Of a stretch of 64,000 nucleotides of DNA, positions 29,637-37,820 are shown one piece after another. The DNA lies in the NCBI RefSeq assembly GCF_003970925.1, contig NZ_RWJF01000001.1, positions 2,846,501 through 2,910,500 of the forward strand, given 5' to 3'. Below the pieces are notes generated by a model. The model was not told the origin of the DNA and did not search any database. It was given only the letters and a program-made list of their open reading frames with translations. This DNA comes from Sphingomonas ginkgonis. Its GTDB lineage: Bacteria > Pseudomonadota > Alphaproteobacteria > Sphingomonadales > Sphingomonadaceae. Made by a program: the position numbers and the translations under genes. Every line of letters begins with the position of its first letter. Within the stretch, counting starts at the first letter, position 1.

Positions 29637-30749
29637 CTAGTCGGCCGTGCCGTGACCCTCGGCAAGATAGGCAGCGCTCTGCATCTCCTCGAGACGGCTC
29701 ACAGTCCGTTCGAACTCGAAGCGTCCATCGCCAGCGGGGTACAGGTCGGCGGGCTCCGCATCGGCCGCCGCGAGCAGCTTGACCTTATGCTCGTAAAGCG
29801 AGTCGATCAGCGTCACGAAGCGGGCCGCCTCGTTCCGGCTTTCCGGTCCCATTACCGGAATGCCGACGATGATCACCGTATGGAAGCGGCGCGCAATGGC
29901 GAGATAATCGGCCGCACCACGGGCTTCGCCGCACAATCTCCTGAAGGAGAAGACCGCGACACCCTTGAGGCTCTTGGGGACGTGCAGCGTCCGGCCGCCG
30001 CCAACGTCCAGCTCCTCGGTGGGGACGTTAGCGCGGTCCTCGACTGGATAGTCGGTGAGCTGGAAGAAGGCCTGCGAGAGCGCCGCGGTTGCCGCCGGTC
30101 CGTTGGGGACATGCCAGGTGTCGACCCCCTGCATGCGGTCGAGGCGATAGTCGGTCGGGCCGTTGAGCGGCACCACCTGCATTCGCCGCCCGATCAGATC
30201 GATGAACGGGAGGAACAGCTCGCGGTTCAGGCCATCCTTGTAGAGGTCCTGCGGCGGGCGGTTGGATGTCGTCACCACCGTGGTGCCCTCGTCGAGCATG
30301 GCGGTGAACAGCCGCGACATGATCATCGCGTCGGCGCTGTTGTTCACCACCATCTCGTCGAAGCAGAGCAGCCGTGCCTCGGCTGCGAGGTCGGCGGCGA
30401 CGCGCAGGACGGGGTCGCCCTCCTCGCTCCTGCGAGCTTCGTGGAGCCGCTGGTGAACGTCGAGCATGAACGCGTGGAAATGTGCACGGCGCTTCGGCTC
30501 GACCGGGATCCGCTCGTAGGCGAGATCCATCAGCATCGACTTGCCGCGCCCCACCCCGCCCCACAGATAGACGCCGCACACCGGGGCCTCGGCCTTGCCG
30601 AAGAGCCGACCGAAGAAGCCGCTGCGGGGCCGGGCGAGATCGTTCGCGAGCCGGTCGAGCGCCGCCACCGCGCACGCCTGGTCGGAATCGGGCTTCAGCT
30701 CGCCCGCCGCGACGAGCTGCCGGTAGGCGGGATCGACCGGCCCGGTCAC
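29637..30749 (-). CDS. zapE: Cell division protein ZapE (AFG1-like ATPase)
   Basis: A 370-aa P-loop ATPase: Walker A GGVGRGKSMLMD (about 64-75), Walker B LLCFDEMVVNNSADAMI, and the family start GPVDPAYRQLVAAGELKPDSDQ. ZapE destabilises FtsZ polymers and is needed for division under stress; mitochondrial AFG1/LACE1 are relatives. The GTG start at 30749 overlaps the stop of the thioesterase gene (GTGA). In many alphaproteobacteria zapE lies next to mdh; here about 6.5 kb of other genes separate them. Confidence 0.94.
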   Translation of the reverse strand: MTGPVDPAYRQLVAAGELKPDSDQACAVAALDRLANDLARPRSGFFGRLFGKAEAPVCGVYLWGGVGRGKSMLMDLAYERIPVEPKRRAHFHAFMLDVHQRLHEARRSEEGDPVLRVAADLAAEARLLCFDEMVVNNSADAMIMSRLFTAMLDEGTTVVTTSNRPPQDLYKDGLNRELFLPFIDLIGRRMQVVPLNGPTDYRLDRMQGVDTWHVPNGPAATAALSQAFFQLTDYPVEDRANVPTEELDVGGGRTLHVPKSLKGVAVFSFRRLCGEARGAADYLAIARRFHTVIIVGIPVMGPESRNEAARFVTLIDSLYEHKVKLLAAADAEPADLYPAGDGRFEFERTVSRLEEMQSAAYLAEGHGTAD

Positions 30750-31213
30750 GAGCGCTCGCGTACCCGCTTCAGCGTGCCGGCGAAGCTGTAGCAGGGCTGG
30801 TCGGACTGGCGCACCACGCCTTGAAGGAAGGAGAAGCTGCGCGTCTCCTTGATCAGCTCAACATGCGCGTCGAGCGGCTCACCGGGTCGGCCGCGACCCA
30901 GGAAATGGGTGGTGAGGTCGAGTGTCACGAAATGGCCGCGCTTCATCCCGGCACAGTGGCCGCCGATGAAGAGGCTCATGTCGATGAAGCTCATCACCGC
31001 GCCGCCGTGCAGCGACCCGCCCATGTTGAGGTGGCCCTCGGTCGGGAACATGCGGACGATGCCCCGCCCCGGACCGTCGGGCCGGTAGATCATCGGACCG
31101 GTCGCTGCGGCGAAGCTGCTGCGTGGAAGCGGGCCATTCCAGTACCAGCCCGGATGATCGGGATGTTCTACCGCGCGCTGAGGCAGCGGCGGGCTCGCGT
31201 CGTCCATCGCCAA
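30746..31213 (-). CDS. PaaI-family hotdog thioesterase
   Basis: This 155-aa single hotdog domain has LNMGGSLHGGAVMSFIDMSL, the PaaI active-site segment (HGG...D), and VTLDLTTHFLGRGRPGEPL. It should hydrolyse an acyl- or aryl-CoA thioester in the cytosol. It sits 16 bp behind sdhB and overlaps zapE by 4 bp, so the three form an operon; a metabolic link to succinate dehydrogenase is not obvious. Confidence 0.87.
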   Translation of the reverse strand: MAMDDASPPLPQRAVEHPDHPGWYWNGPLPRSSFAAATGPMIYRPDGPGRGIVRMFPTEGHLNMGGSLHGGAVMSFIDMSLFIGGHCAGMKRGHFVTLDLTTHFLGRGRPGEPLDAHVELIKETRSFSFLQGVVRQSDQPCYSFAGTLKRVRERS

Positions 31214-31229
31214 CCCTCGCCGCCCTCGA

Positions 31230-32021
31230 TCAGGCCGCGCGCTCGGCGATCAGCTTCTTGGTCTCGGCAATCGCCTTGGCCGGGTTCAGCCCCTTGGGAC
31301 AGACGTTCGCGCAGTTCATGATCGTGTGGCAGCGATACAGGCGGAACGGGTCCTCGAGCTGGTCGAGCCGCTCGCCGGTCATCTCGTCGCGGCTGTCGGC
31401 GAGCCAGCGATACGCTTGGAGCAGGATCGCCGGGCCGAGAAAGCGGTCGCTGTTCCACCAGTAGCTCGGGCAGCTCGTCTGGCAGCAGAAGCAGAGAATG
31501 CACTCGTAGAGGCCGTTGAGCTTCTCGCGGTCGTTGGGCGACTGGAGCCGCTCCTTGCCCGAAGGCGCCGGCGTAATCGTCTTCAGCCAAGGCTGGATCG
31601 AGCTGTACTGCGCATAGGCGTGGGTGAGGTCGGGAACGAGGTCCTTTACCACGTCCATGTGCGGCAGCGGGGTGATAGTGATCTCGCCCTTGATGTCCTC
31701 AAGCGCCGTCGTGCAGGCGAGACCATTGCGCCCCCCCATGTTCATCGAGCAGCTGCCGCAGATCCCCTCGCGGCAGGAGCGGCGGAAGGTCAGGGTCGGA
31801 TCGACCTCGTTCTTGATCTTGATCAGCGCGTCGAGGACCATCGGCCCAGTCTGGTCGAGGTCGAGCTCGTAGCGGTCATACCGCGGATTGGCGCCGGTGT
31901 CGGGATCGTAGCGGTAGACCTTGAGCTTCTTGACCCGCTTGGCACCGGCCGGCGCGCGGAACTCGCGACCCTTGCCGCTGATCTTGCTGTTCTGGGGAAG
32001 GCTGAACTCGGCCAAGGCCAT
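31230..32021 (-). CDS. sdhB: Succinate dehydrogenase iron-sulfur subunit
   Basis: SdhB (263 aa) carries electrons from the flavoprotein to ubiquinone at the inner membrane. Cluster ligands are visible: CREGICGSC plus a later Cys for [2Fe-2S], [12 protein letters not shown] for [4Fe-4S] and [12 protein letters not shown] for [3Fe-4S]. AAGGAG lies only 1 nt before the ATG, so the TTG at codon 3 could also be used. sdhC, sdhD and sdhA are not upstream; bcp and glnE are there instead, so sdhB is detached from its complex partners. Confidence 0.95.
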   Translation of the reverse strand: MALAEFSLPQNSKISGKGREFRAPAGAKRVKKLKVYRYDPDTGANPRYDRYELDLDQTGPMVLDALIKIKNEVDPTLTFRRSCREGICGSCSMNMGGRNGLACTTALEDIKGEITITPLPHMDVVKDLVPDLTHAYAQYSSIQPWLKTITPAPSGKERLQSPNDREKLNGLYECILCFCCQTSCPSYWWNSDRFLGPAILLQAYRWLADSRDEMTGERLDQLEDPFRLYRCHTIMNCANVCPKGLNPAKAIAETKKLIAERAA

Positions 32022-32147
32022 GCTCCTTAAGACTTGGCCCGGCCGCTAGCATGCGGCGGTAGGCGTTTCAAATCCCGCCTGACCGCACCCGGTTAATTCC
32101 TGTCGGTCGTCAGCCCAAGCCCGATGCCGAGCTGGCTAAGACGCTGA

Positions 32148-32600
32148 TCAGCCCCGCGCGGCGGCCAGCACCTCGGCCGCATGACCCGGCACCTTCACCT
32201 TGCGCCAGGCTTCGAGAACCGTGCCGTCCGCATCGATCAGGAAGGTCGAACGTTCCATGCCCATATATTTGCGGCCGTACATGGACTTTTCTATCCAGGT
32301 CCCGAACGCCTCGCTCACCGCGCCCGGATCCGTCGCCAGCGGCACCTTCAGCTCATATTTGTCGATGAACTTGGCATGCTTCTTCATGTCGTCGCGCGAT
32401 ACGCCGACGACCTTCGTACCGGCGGCGGCGAAATCGCCGGCGAGCGCGGTGAAGTCCTGCGCCTCGCGGGTGCAGCCGGACGTATCGTCCTTGGGGTAGA
32501 AATAGAGCACGAGCTTGCCACCCGGCGCAGCGAGGTCGAGTTCGTTGCCATCGCTCAGCGGCAGGCGCAGCGCCGGCGCCTTCTGTCCTTGGTCGATCAT
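32148..32600 (-). CDS. bcp: Peroxiredoxin, Bcp type
   Basis: The 150-aa thiol peroxidase reduces H2O2 and organic hydroperoxides. The peroxidatic motif is PKDDTSGCTREA; the residue five positions after the Cys, often the resolving Cys in Bcp (CTxEAC), is Gln here, and this is the only Cys in the protein. It must work as a 1-Cys enzyme with an external thiol partner. Two ATGs exist: 32603 overlaps the glnE stop, while 32600 has the better-spaced GGAGG. Confidence 0.93.
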   Translation of the reverse strand: MIDQGQKAPALRLPLSDGNELDLAAPGGKLVLYFYPKDDTSGCTREAQDFTALAGDFAAAGTKVVGVSRDDMKKHAKFIDKYELKVPLATDPGAVSEAFGTWIEKSMYGRKYMGMERSTFLIDADGTVLEAWRKVKVPGHAAEVLAAARG

Positions 32601-35272
32601 CATCCCTCCTTCACTCGAGCCCAGCGCTCCGCGACCCTCTGCCGCGCCGCGCCGAGCGCTTCAAGCAAGCCGTTCCAGCTTTCGTGCCCGCACAAAGTCG
32701 CGACCAGCAACCGCGATTGCGGCGCCGGCTCACCCTCCGGTGCGACGAGGCGGAGCACGACGAGGAGCCGGGTCAGCAGCTTGCCGTCAGCCTCCGCGGT
32801 CTCGTCGAGCAGCCCGGCCGCGGTCAGCGCCGCCAATACCGCCCCGACCCGGGGATAGAGCGCCTGTCCGGTCGTCAGCTGAAGCGTGTGAACGGCGAAC
32901 TCCAGATCAACCAGGCCTCCCGGACCCAGCTTGATGTCGAGCGGACCGGCCGGTGGCTTGTGGCGGGCCATTTCGCTGCGCATCCGGCCGGCGTCGCTCC
33001 GCACCTTCGCAGCATCGTGAGGCGTCGTCAGCAGCGTCTGGATCGCAGCCTCCAACCGCTCGCGTCCGACGACGGAGCCGAAGACCGGCCGAGCCCGGCA
33101 CAACGCCATGTGCTCCCAGGTCCAGGCCTCTCTCGCCTGGTAGTCCAGGAAGCCATCGAGGCTGACCGCCAGCATCCCCTTGCTGCCCTGCGGGCGAAGG
33201 CGGGTATCGACATCGTAGAGCGGACCCGCCGCCGTGCCGACGCTGAGCGCGGCGACGATCCGCGGCGCCAGTCGGTTGTAATAGTCGGTGGCGCTGAGCT
33301 GCCGTTCGCCCGCTGAGCGGGCACCGGCGGGAGCGTCGTAGAGGAAGATGAGATCGAGGTCGGAAGCATGGGTGAGCCGGCGACCCCCGAGCCGCCCGAG
33401 CCCCAGGATCAGCAACTCGCCTTGCTCGACCCGGCCGTGGCGCTCGGCGAACTCAGCCGAAGTCCGTTCCGACAGGATGATGATCGCCGCCTCGGCAAGA
33501 TCGGCATATTGCTCCGCTACCGCGAGCGGGTCGCGCTCCCCGGAAACAAGCTGAACGCCGAGCGCGAAGCGGCGCTCGTTAACGAACCGACGGGCACGAT
33601 CGAGCGCCGCGTCGAACGGTTCGGCAGCGATCCTGCGCCGCAGGGCGGCGACAAGGTCGTCCAGCGCCGGGAGCGGATCGAGGCTGCTCTGGTCGATCAG
33701 GCCGTCCAGCAGCTCCGGCCGGCGTGCAAGCTGGTCGGACAGGACGGGCGCATGAGCCAGAACCAGCGCGAAGATGCGGGCAAGGTTCGGCCGTGCTTCG
33801 AGCAAGCGGAAGAAGTTCACGCCGCTCGACAGCCGCTCGACCAGATCGCTGAGGCGATTAAGTGCGTGATTGGGGTCCGGACCTCCCGCGATTTCGCCGA
33901 GCAGCAGCGGCAGCATGGCCTCGAACGCCGAGCGCGCTGGTCCCGAGCGAAGAGAGCGGGCCCGCCCGGACCGCCAGTCCTGCACCCGGCGGGCCGCCGC
34001 CTCGGCGTCGGCGAAACCGAGACGGGCCAGCTCCATCCGCAGCGTTGCGCCGGTTTCGGATAGCCTCTCGCTTCGCTCGGGAAGCAGTTCGCCGAATTCG
34101 GCGGCGACCCGCTCGACGTGCGGCCGCAGGGACCCAAGCAGCGCTTCGCTGCCTTTCAATCCATCGAGCGCGGCGACATTGTCGAGCGCCTCGGCATCGA
34201 GCGGCAGGCGGTGGGTCTGCTGGTCCTCGACCATCTGCAGCCGGTGCTCGACGGTACGAAGGCGCCGGTAGGCGCTGCCCATCGCGGCCGCCGTGTCGAA
34301 CGAGAGGTGGCCCGCGGCGGCTAGCGACTGTAGCGCCGGGATCGTGGCTGGCGAGCGGAGCGCAGGATCGCGCCCTCCATGGATGAGCTGCTGGACCTGC
34401 GCGAAGAACTCGACCTCGCGAATACCCCCCTGCCCGCGCTTGAGGTCGAAGCCGGGCCCGAGCTTCTGACCTTCCTCATAACGGTCGCGGATGCGACCGG
34501 TGATCGAGCGGATTTCCTCGATTGCGCCGAAGTCGAGTGCGCGCCGCCAGACGAACGGCCGGATCTCGCTCAGGAACCGCTCGCCCAGTGCGATGTCCCC
34601 GGCGCAGGCGCGCGCACGGATGAAGGCCGCGCGTTCCCACGGCAGGGCGCTCGATTCGTAATAGGAGATGGCCGCATCTACCGGGAGAGCCGCCGGGGTG
34701 ACCTCTGAGGATGGGCGGAGCCGCAGGTCGACGCGCAGGACGTAACCATGTTCGTCACGGCGCTGCAGCAGCTCCGCCATCCGCCGCGCCACTCGCACCG
34801 CCGCCTCGCCCGGTTCGTCCCGAGCGCGCCGCGGCAGCACGTCGGGATCAAACAGGAGGATGAGATCGACGTCGGAGGAATAGTTGAGCTCGCGGCTGCC
34901 AAGCTTTCCCAGCGCAAGCACCGCAAAGCCGTTCGGGTCGGCGTCGGGGAGACGTTCGTGAATTGCCGTGCGCACGGCTGCATCGATCGCGAAATCAGCG
35001 AAATCGGACAGGGCACCAGTTGCTGTCTCAAGATCGAACTCGCCGGCGAGATCGCCTAGTGCCACGGCGAACGCGAGGGCGCGACGCTGGCGCCGGAGGC
35101 TGATCCCGACAGGGAGGTCGGGCTCGCTCCGCGCAAGTGCAAGCGCGGCGGTAGCACCCTCGGAGCAAAAGGTATCCTTCACTGCCGGAAGCGCATTCAG
35201 CGCCTCCCGCAGGAAAGGGGAATGACGGCGTGCCCGTTCGAGCGCCGCGATGCGATCAAGCGTTGCCGCCAT
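32600..35272 (-). CDS. glnE: Glutamine synthetase adenylyltransferase/deadenylase
   Basis: GlnE (890 aa) adenylylates and deadenylylates glutamine synthetase in response to PII and glutamine. Two nucleotidyltransferase halves are visible: N-terminal GKLGSRELNYSSDVDLILLFD (deadenylase) and C-terminal GLGRLGGRRLTHASDLDLIFLYD (adenylylase), each followed by a helical GlnE/PII-uridylyltransferase domain. Slightly shorter than E. coli GlnE, as usual in alphaproteobacteria. It is coupled to bcp downstream through overlapping stop and start codons. Confidence 0.96.
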   Translation of the reverse strand: MAATLDRIAALERARRHSPFLREALNALPAVKDTFCSEGATAALALARSEPDLPVGISLRRQRRALAFAVALGDLAGEFDLETATGALSDFADFAIDAAVRTAIHERLPDADPNGFAVLALGKLGSRELNYSSDVDLILLFDPDVLPRRARDEPGEAAVRVARRMAELLQRRDEHGYVLRVDLRLRPSSEVTPAALPVDAAISYYESSALPWERAAFIRARACAGDIALGERFLSEIRPFVWRRALDFGAIEEIRSITGRIRDRYEEGQKLGPGFDLKRGQGGIREVEFFAQVQQLIHGGRDPALRSPATIPALQSLAAAGHLSFDTAAAMGSAYRRLRTVEHRLQMVEDQQTHRLPLDAEALDNVAALDGLKGSEALLGSLRPHVERVAAEFGELLPERSERLSETGATLRMELARLGFADAEAAARRVQDWRSGRARSLRSGPARSAFEAMLPLLLGEIAGGPDPNHALNRLSDLVERLSSGVNFFRLLEARPNLARIFALVLAHAPVLSDQLARRPELLDGLIDQSSLDPLPALDDLVAALRRRIAAEPFDAALDRARRFVNERRFALGVQLVSGERDPLAVAEQYADLAEAAIIILSERTSAEFAERHGRVEQGELLILGLGRLGGRRLTHASDLDLIFLYDAPAGARSAGERQLSATDYYNRLAPRIVAALSVGTAAGPLYDVDTRLRPQGSKGMLAVSLDGFLDYQAREAWTWEHMALCRARPVFGSVVGRERLEAAIQTLLTTPHDAAKVRSDAGRMRSEMARHKPPAGPLDIKLGPGGLVDLEFAVHTLQLTTGQALYPRVGAVLAALTAAGLLDETAEADGKLLTRLLVVLRLVAPEGEPAPQSRLLVATLCGHESWNGLLEALGAARQRVAERWARVKEG

Positions 35273-35305
35273 GCATCAGGCCCATGCCAGACGAGTCACT
35301 TTTGC

Positions 35306-35330
35306 GAAACCTCGGTTGGCCTCGGTCGTT
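35306..35330 (+). promoter_or_regulatory. EcfG-like promoter before the 44-aa gene (one mismatch)
   Basis: GAAAC-N16-CGTT differs from the EcfG consensus GGAAC-N16/17-CGTT by one base in the -35. It would start transcription about 50 nt before the small ORF, and it lies beside the stress locus. Confidence 0.45.
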
Positions 35331-35385
35331 TGTCATTCAAATGACGACCGAATTTCCCAAGAACCCGGGAAGGGGAGCAACGACC

Positions 35386-35520
35386 ATGGATCGAAGGATC
35401 ATCCGTGTCGAACTTCCGCCCGCTCATGCCGGAGTGACTGCTGCACTCCGGCGGGCGTTCAGTACGTCGCCCTACGCGACCGACCACCAGTTCGACGACC
35501 TGCTTGATCGGATCCGCTAA
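35386..35520 (+). CDS. Small protein (44 aa) next to ecfG
   Basis: An ATG with a strong purine-rich leader (GGGAAGGGGAGC) starts a 44-aa protein beginning MDRRIIRVELPPAHAG and ending in an acidic/basic helix (HQFDDLLDRIR). No domain recognised. Support comes from the ribosome binding site, an EcfG-like promoter upstream and a hairpin downstream. It is convergent with ecfG. A role in the general stress response is inference from position and promoter. Confidence 0.6.
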   Translation: MDRRIIRVELPPAHAGVTAALRRAFSTSPYATDHQFDDLLDRIR

Positions 35521-35548
35521 GGCGGTGAATGGAATGGCGAAAGTTCAA

Positions 35549-35576
35549 GAGCCGCGCAGGGTTACCTGTGCGGCTC
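35549..35576. terminator. Hairpin between the 44-aa gene and ecfG
   Basis: GAGCCGCGCAGG and CCTGTGCGGCTC form a 12-bp stem with one wobble and a GTTA loop, 28 bp past one stop and 30 bp from the other. Only short T stretches follow on either strand. Confidence 0.5.
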
Positions 35577-35605
35577 AATCGATTTGGGTCAGCTAGGAAT
35601 GAGGT

Positions 35606-36298
35606 TCAGCGGCCGCCGCTGAGCTCGTCGACCTCGCCCATGATTTCCTGGAGCGCCGACTTGTCGGGATCGCTCTTGTGCTGGCGGCGAGATGGCAGCT
35701 TGCCGCCAGAGAGAAGCTGCTCGAGCGCTACGCGGCCGCGGGCGACCCGGCTCTTGATCGTGCCGACCGCGCAGCCGCATATCTCGGCGGCCTCTTCATA
35801 GGCAAAGCCGCCGGCCCCGACCAGGATCAGCGCCTCGCGCTGCGGCTGCGGCAGGTGCAGCAGAGCGCGCTGCATGTCGCCGAGTTCGACATGGCGATCC
35901 TGGCTGGCCGGGGCAGCGAGCAGCTTCGAGGCGGTCACATCGTCCCACTCGCCCTTGAAGCGCGCCCGGCGCATCTGGCTTAGGAATAGGTTGCGCAGGA
36001 TAATGAAGGTCCAGGCCCGCATGTTGGTGCCGGCCTGGAAGCGCTTGCGCGCCGCCCAAGCCTTCAGCAGCGTTTCCTGAACAAGGTCGTCGGCGAGGTC
36101 GCGGCTGCCCGACAGCGAGCGCCCGAAGGCGCGCAGGTGAGGGATGACCTGAGCCAGTTCGGCCTTGAACTCCGGGTCCGACAGCGGAACCGGTTCGGCC
36201 CGAGGAGCCGTGTCGTCATGATCGTCGCTGTCGCTCAACTTATCCCGCCCGGTCTCGGCGCAGCTCTCGTCACGAGCCGCCGCCCCACTATGGATCAT
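35606..36298 (-). CDS. ecfG: General stress response ECF sigma factor EcfG
   Basis: A 230-aa ECF sigma factor with region 2 (DLADDLVQETLLKAW, FQAGTNMRAWTFIILRNLFLSQMRR) and region 4 (LPQPQREALILVGAGGFAYEEAAEICGCAVGTIKSRVARGR), matching the ECF15/EcfG group. It directs transcription of stress genes when freed from NepR by phosphorylated PhyR. The ATG at 36298 has AGGTGG at good spacing and gives an N-terminal extension of about 40 residues compared with short EcfG proteins; TTG at codon 21 is an alternative. The C-terminal tail is Asp/Lys-rich. Confidence 0.93.
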   Translation of the reverse strand: MIHSGAAARDESCAETGRDKLSDSDDHDDTAPRAEPVPLSDPEFKAELAQVIPHLRAFGRSLSGSRDLADDLVQETLLKAWAARKRFQAGTNMRAWTFIILRNLFLSQMRRARFKGEWDDVTASKLLAAPASQDRHVELGDMQRALLHLPQPQREALILVGAGGFAYEEAAEICGCAVGTIKSRVARGRVALEQLLSGGKLPSRRQHKSDPDKSALQEIMGEVDELSGGR

Positions 36299-36323
36299 TC
36301 CACCACCTAGGAAATATACGGTG

Positions 36324-36461
36324 TTAGCGGGCGATGAACAATATCAGGACGAACGCAACCACCACGAGCACCAATCCACCGACCAGAACATAGCGTGTCA
36401 TGTGCGGCGTGGTGCCCGCGCGAGCCTCCGTGCCCGTCTTGTGCTGAGTGGGTTCAGCCAT
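36324..36461 (-). CDS. Small single-pass membrane protein (45 aa) upstream of ecfG
   Basis: A 45-aa frame, shorter than usual gene-calling limits: polar N-terminus (MAEPTQHKTGTEARAG) followed by one transmembrane helix (YVLVGGLVLVVVAFVLILF, about 24-42) and a short basic end. It lies between phyR and ecfG, 25 bp before ecfG, behind a perfect EcfG promoter, so it should be cotranscribed with ecfG and induced by stress. The Shine-Dalgarno (GGGGAT) is rather distant. Function unknown; a membrane-associated modulator is conceivable. Confidence 0.7.
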   Translation of the reverse strand: MAEPTQHKTGTEARAGTTPHMTRYVLVGGLVLVVVAFVLILFIAR

Positions 36462-36498
36462 GAAGAAAACATCCCCGAAACTGCTGTTTGCCTTGGCC

Positions 36499-36523
36499 AA
36501 CGCGCGGCCTCGGGGGCTGTTCC
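36499..36523 (-). promoter_or_regulatory. EcfG-type promoter for the 45-aa gene and ecfG
   Basis: GGAAC-N16-CGTT on the minus strand matches the EcfG consensus exactly. It lies between the phyR stop and the 45-aa gene (leader about 31 nt), giving positive autoregulation of ecfG. Confidence 0.85.
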
Positions 36524-36527
36524 ACCG

Positions 36528-37328
36528 TTAGGCAGCCGGAACGGTTGCGGCGTCGAAGAAGAGCGCCTGGGCGATCGCCGCCTTCACGGTCGAGCGCTGA
36601 AACGGCTTGGTGATGAGGAAGGTCGGCTCTGGCCGGGTGCCGGTCAGCAGCCGTTCCGGGAAGGCGGTGATGAAGATCACCGGGACCGAGAATTCGGCGA
36701 GGATATCGCGGACCGCGTCTATGCCCGAGCTGTCGTCGGCGAGCTGGATGTCGGCGAGCACCAGACCCGGCGGGTTGGCACGGGCCTGAGCCACGGCCTC
36801 GTCCCGAGTCACGGCGACACCGGTGACGTTGTGGCCGAGGTCACGGACGATCGTCTCAATGTCCATCGCGATGATCGGCTCGTCCTCGATGATGAGGACA
36901 TCCGCCAGGGTTTGCCGCTCAATTTCGCCAAGCGCTTCGGAAACGAGGTTCTCGACTTCCTGCGGCTGCGCACCGATCAGGTAGCCGGCCTCGCTCGACG
37001 AGAAACCCTCGAGCGCGGTGAGCAGCAGCGCCTGGCGCGACAGCGGAGTAATGCGCGACAGGCGCGCCCGTGCGATCCCTTCGGCGCCGTCGACGGTGGC
37101 CGCCGGCTCGCTCTGCTCCTCAATGTTGGCGGTTGACCAGATCGCGTGGAAGGTGCGGTAGAGGCCGAGCCGCGGCTCGACATCGCGCGGGAAATTGTCC
37201 GGAGCGGCGACGATCGCCTCGAGAGTGGCACGAACGAAGGCGTCTCCGTGGGCTTGGCTGCCCGTCAGGGCACGCGCATAACGGCGCAAGAATGGCAGAT
37301 GCGGCGCAAGTTCCTGGCCCAGCGACAT
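36528..37328 (-). CDS. phyR: General stress response anti-anti-sigma regulator PhyR
   Basis: PhyR (266 aa) joins an EcfG-like domain (1-110; sigma2-like LPFLRRYARALTGSQAHGDAFVRATLEA and sigma4-like region) to a C-terminal receiver (about 140-260). The receiver has the acidic pocket IIEDEP, phosphoacceptor Asp in LVLADIQL, and ITAFPER...TKPF typical of PhyR receivers. On phosphorylation the sigma-like domain sequesters NepR and frees EcfG. ATG at 37328 with ACAGGAG upstream; the longer frame adds residues without homology. Divergent from nepR. Confidence 0.96.
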   Translation of the reverse strand: MSLGQELAPHLPFLRRYARALTGSQAHGDAFVRATLEAIVAAPDNFPRDVEPRLGLYRTFHAIWSTANIEEQSEPAATVDGAEGIARARLSRITPLSRQALLLTALEGFSSSEAGYLIGAQPQEVENLVSEALGEIERQTLADVLIIEDEPIIAMDIETIVRDLGHNVTGVAVTRDEAVAQARANPPGLVLADIQLADDSSGIDAVRDILAEFSVPVIFITAFPERLLTGTRPEPTFLITKPFQRSTVKAAIAQALFFDAATVPAA

Positions 37329-37449
37329 AACGATAGTTGCTCCTGTGTAACTATTGATCTTCCTTTTGGGAGGCGGACGGGCTTTGTGCAACCCTGCAGG
37401 CCACGGCCCATTGTACCCCCGAGCGAAAGACCGCTTTTTGGCTGACGGG

Positions 37450-37474
37450 GGAACAAAGGATCGACCGTTTGGTT
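37450..37474 (+). promoter_or_regulatory. EcfG-like promoter upstream of nepR
   Basis: GGAAC-N16-GGTT has one mismatch to CGTT. It lies in the phyR-nepR divergent region with a leader of about 106 nt to the chosen nepR start and fits stress-induced feedback by the anti-sigma factor. Confidence 0.55.
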
Positions 37475-37586
37475 TCGTCGGCCAAGCAAGGCTGATTGAC
37501 GAGTCGGCTGAGCGACATCTAGGGGGCCAAATCGGTTGCTTAGTAGAGTCATGGCGGCGCGCTATTCACGTGTTCAAGACAAGCCG

Positions 37587-37796
37587 ATGGGGGGCGAGAG
37601 GTTGAGTGCCAACAAGAAGGCCAAGCCAGATCGTCCGGATGCCGCAAACGACGCGCCCATCTCCGAGGATACGAAACGAAAGAAGCGAGGTTCGACGCCG
37701 AACGACGTCGGCAAGGCGCTGCGTACTGTTTATGATGAGACGCTTCAGGAATCCGTGCCTAACGATTTTCTCGACCTGCTCGGCAAGCTCAGCTGA
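37587..37796 (+). CDS. nepR: Anti-sigma factor NepR
   Basis: A 69-aa protein with a disordered, Lys/Asp-rich N-terminus and the NepR core VGKALRTVYDETLQESVPNDFLDLLGKL, the two helices that bind EcfG or PhyR. It holds EcfG inactive in unstressed cells. The exact start is uncertain: ATG 37587 is used here; TTG 37602 (better match to short NepR proteins), ATG 37551 and TTG 37536 are in frame. It is followed after 24 bp by the sensor gene, probably one transcript. Confidence 0.92.
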   Translation: MGGERLSANKKAKPDRPDAANDAPISEDTKRKKRGSTPNDVGKALRTVYDETLQESVPNDFLDLLGKLS

Positions 37797-37820
37797 TTTT
37801 CGGCGCCAGGCGCACCGCGA

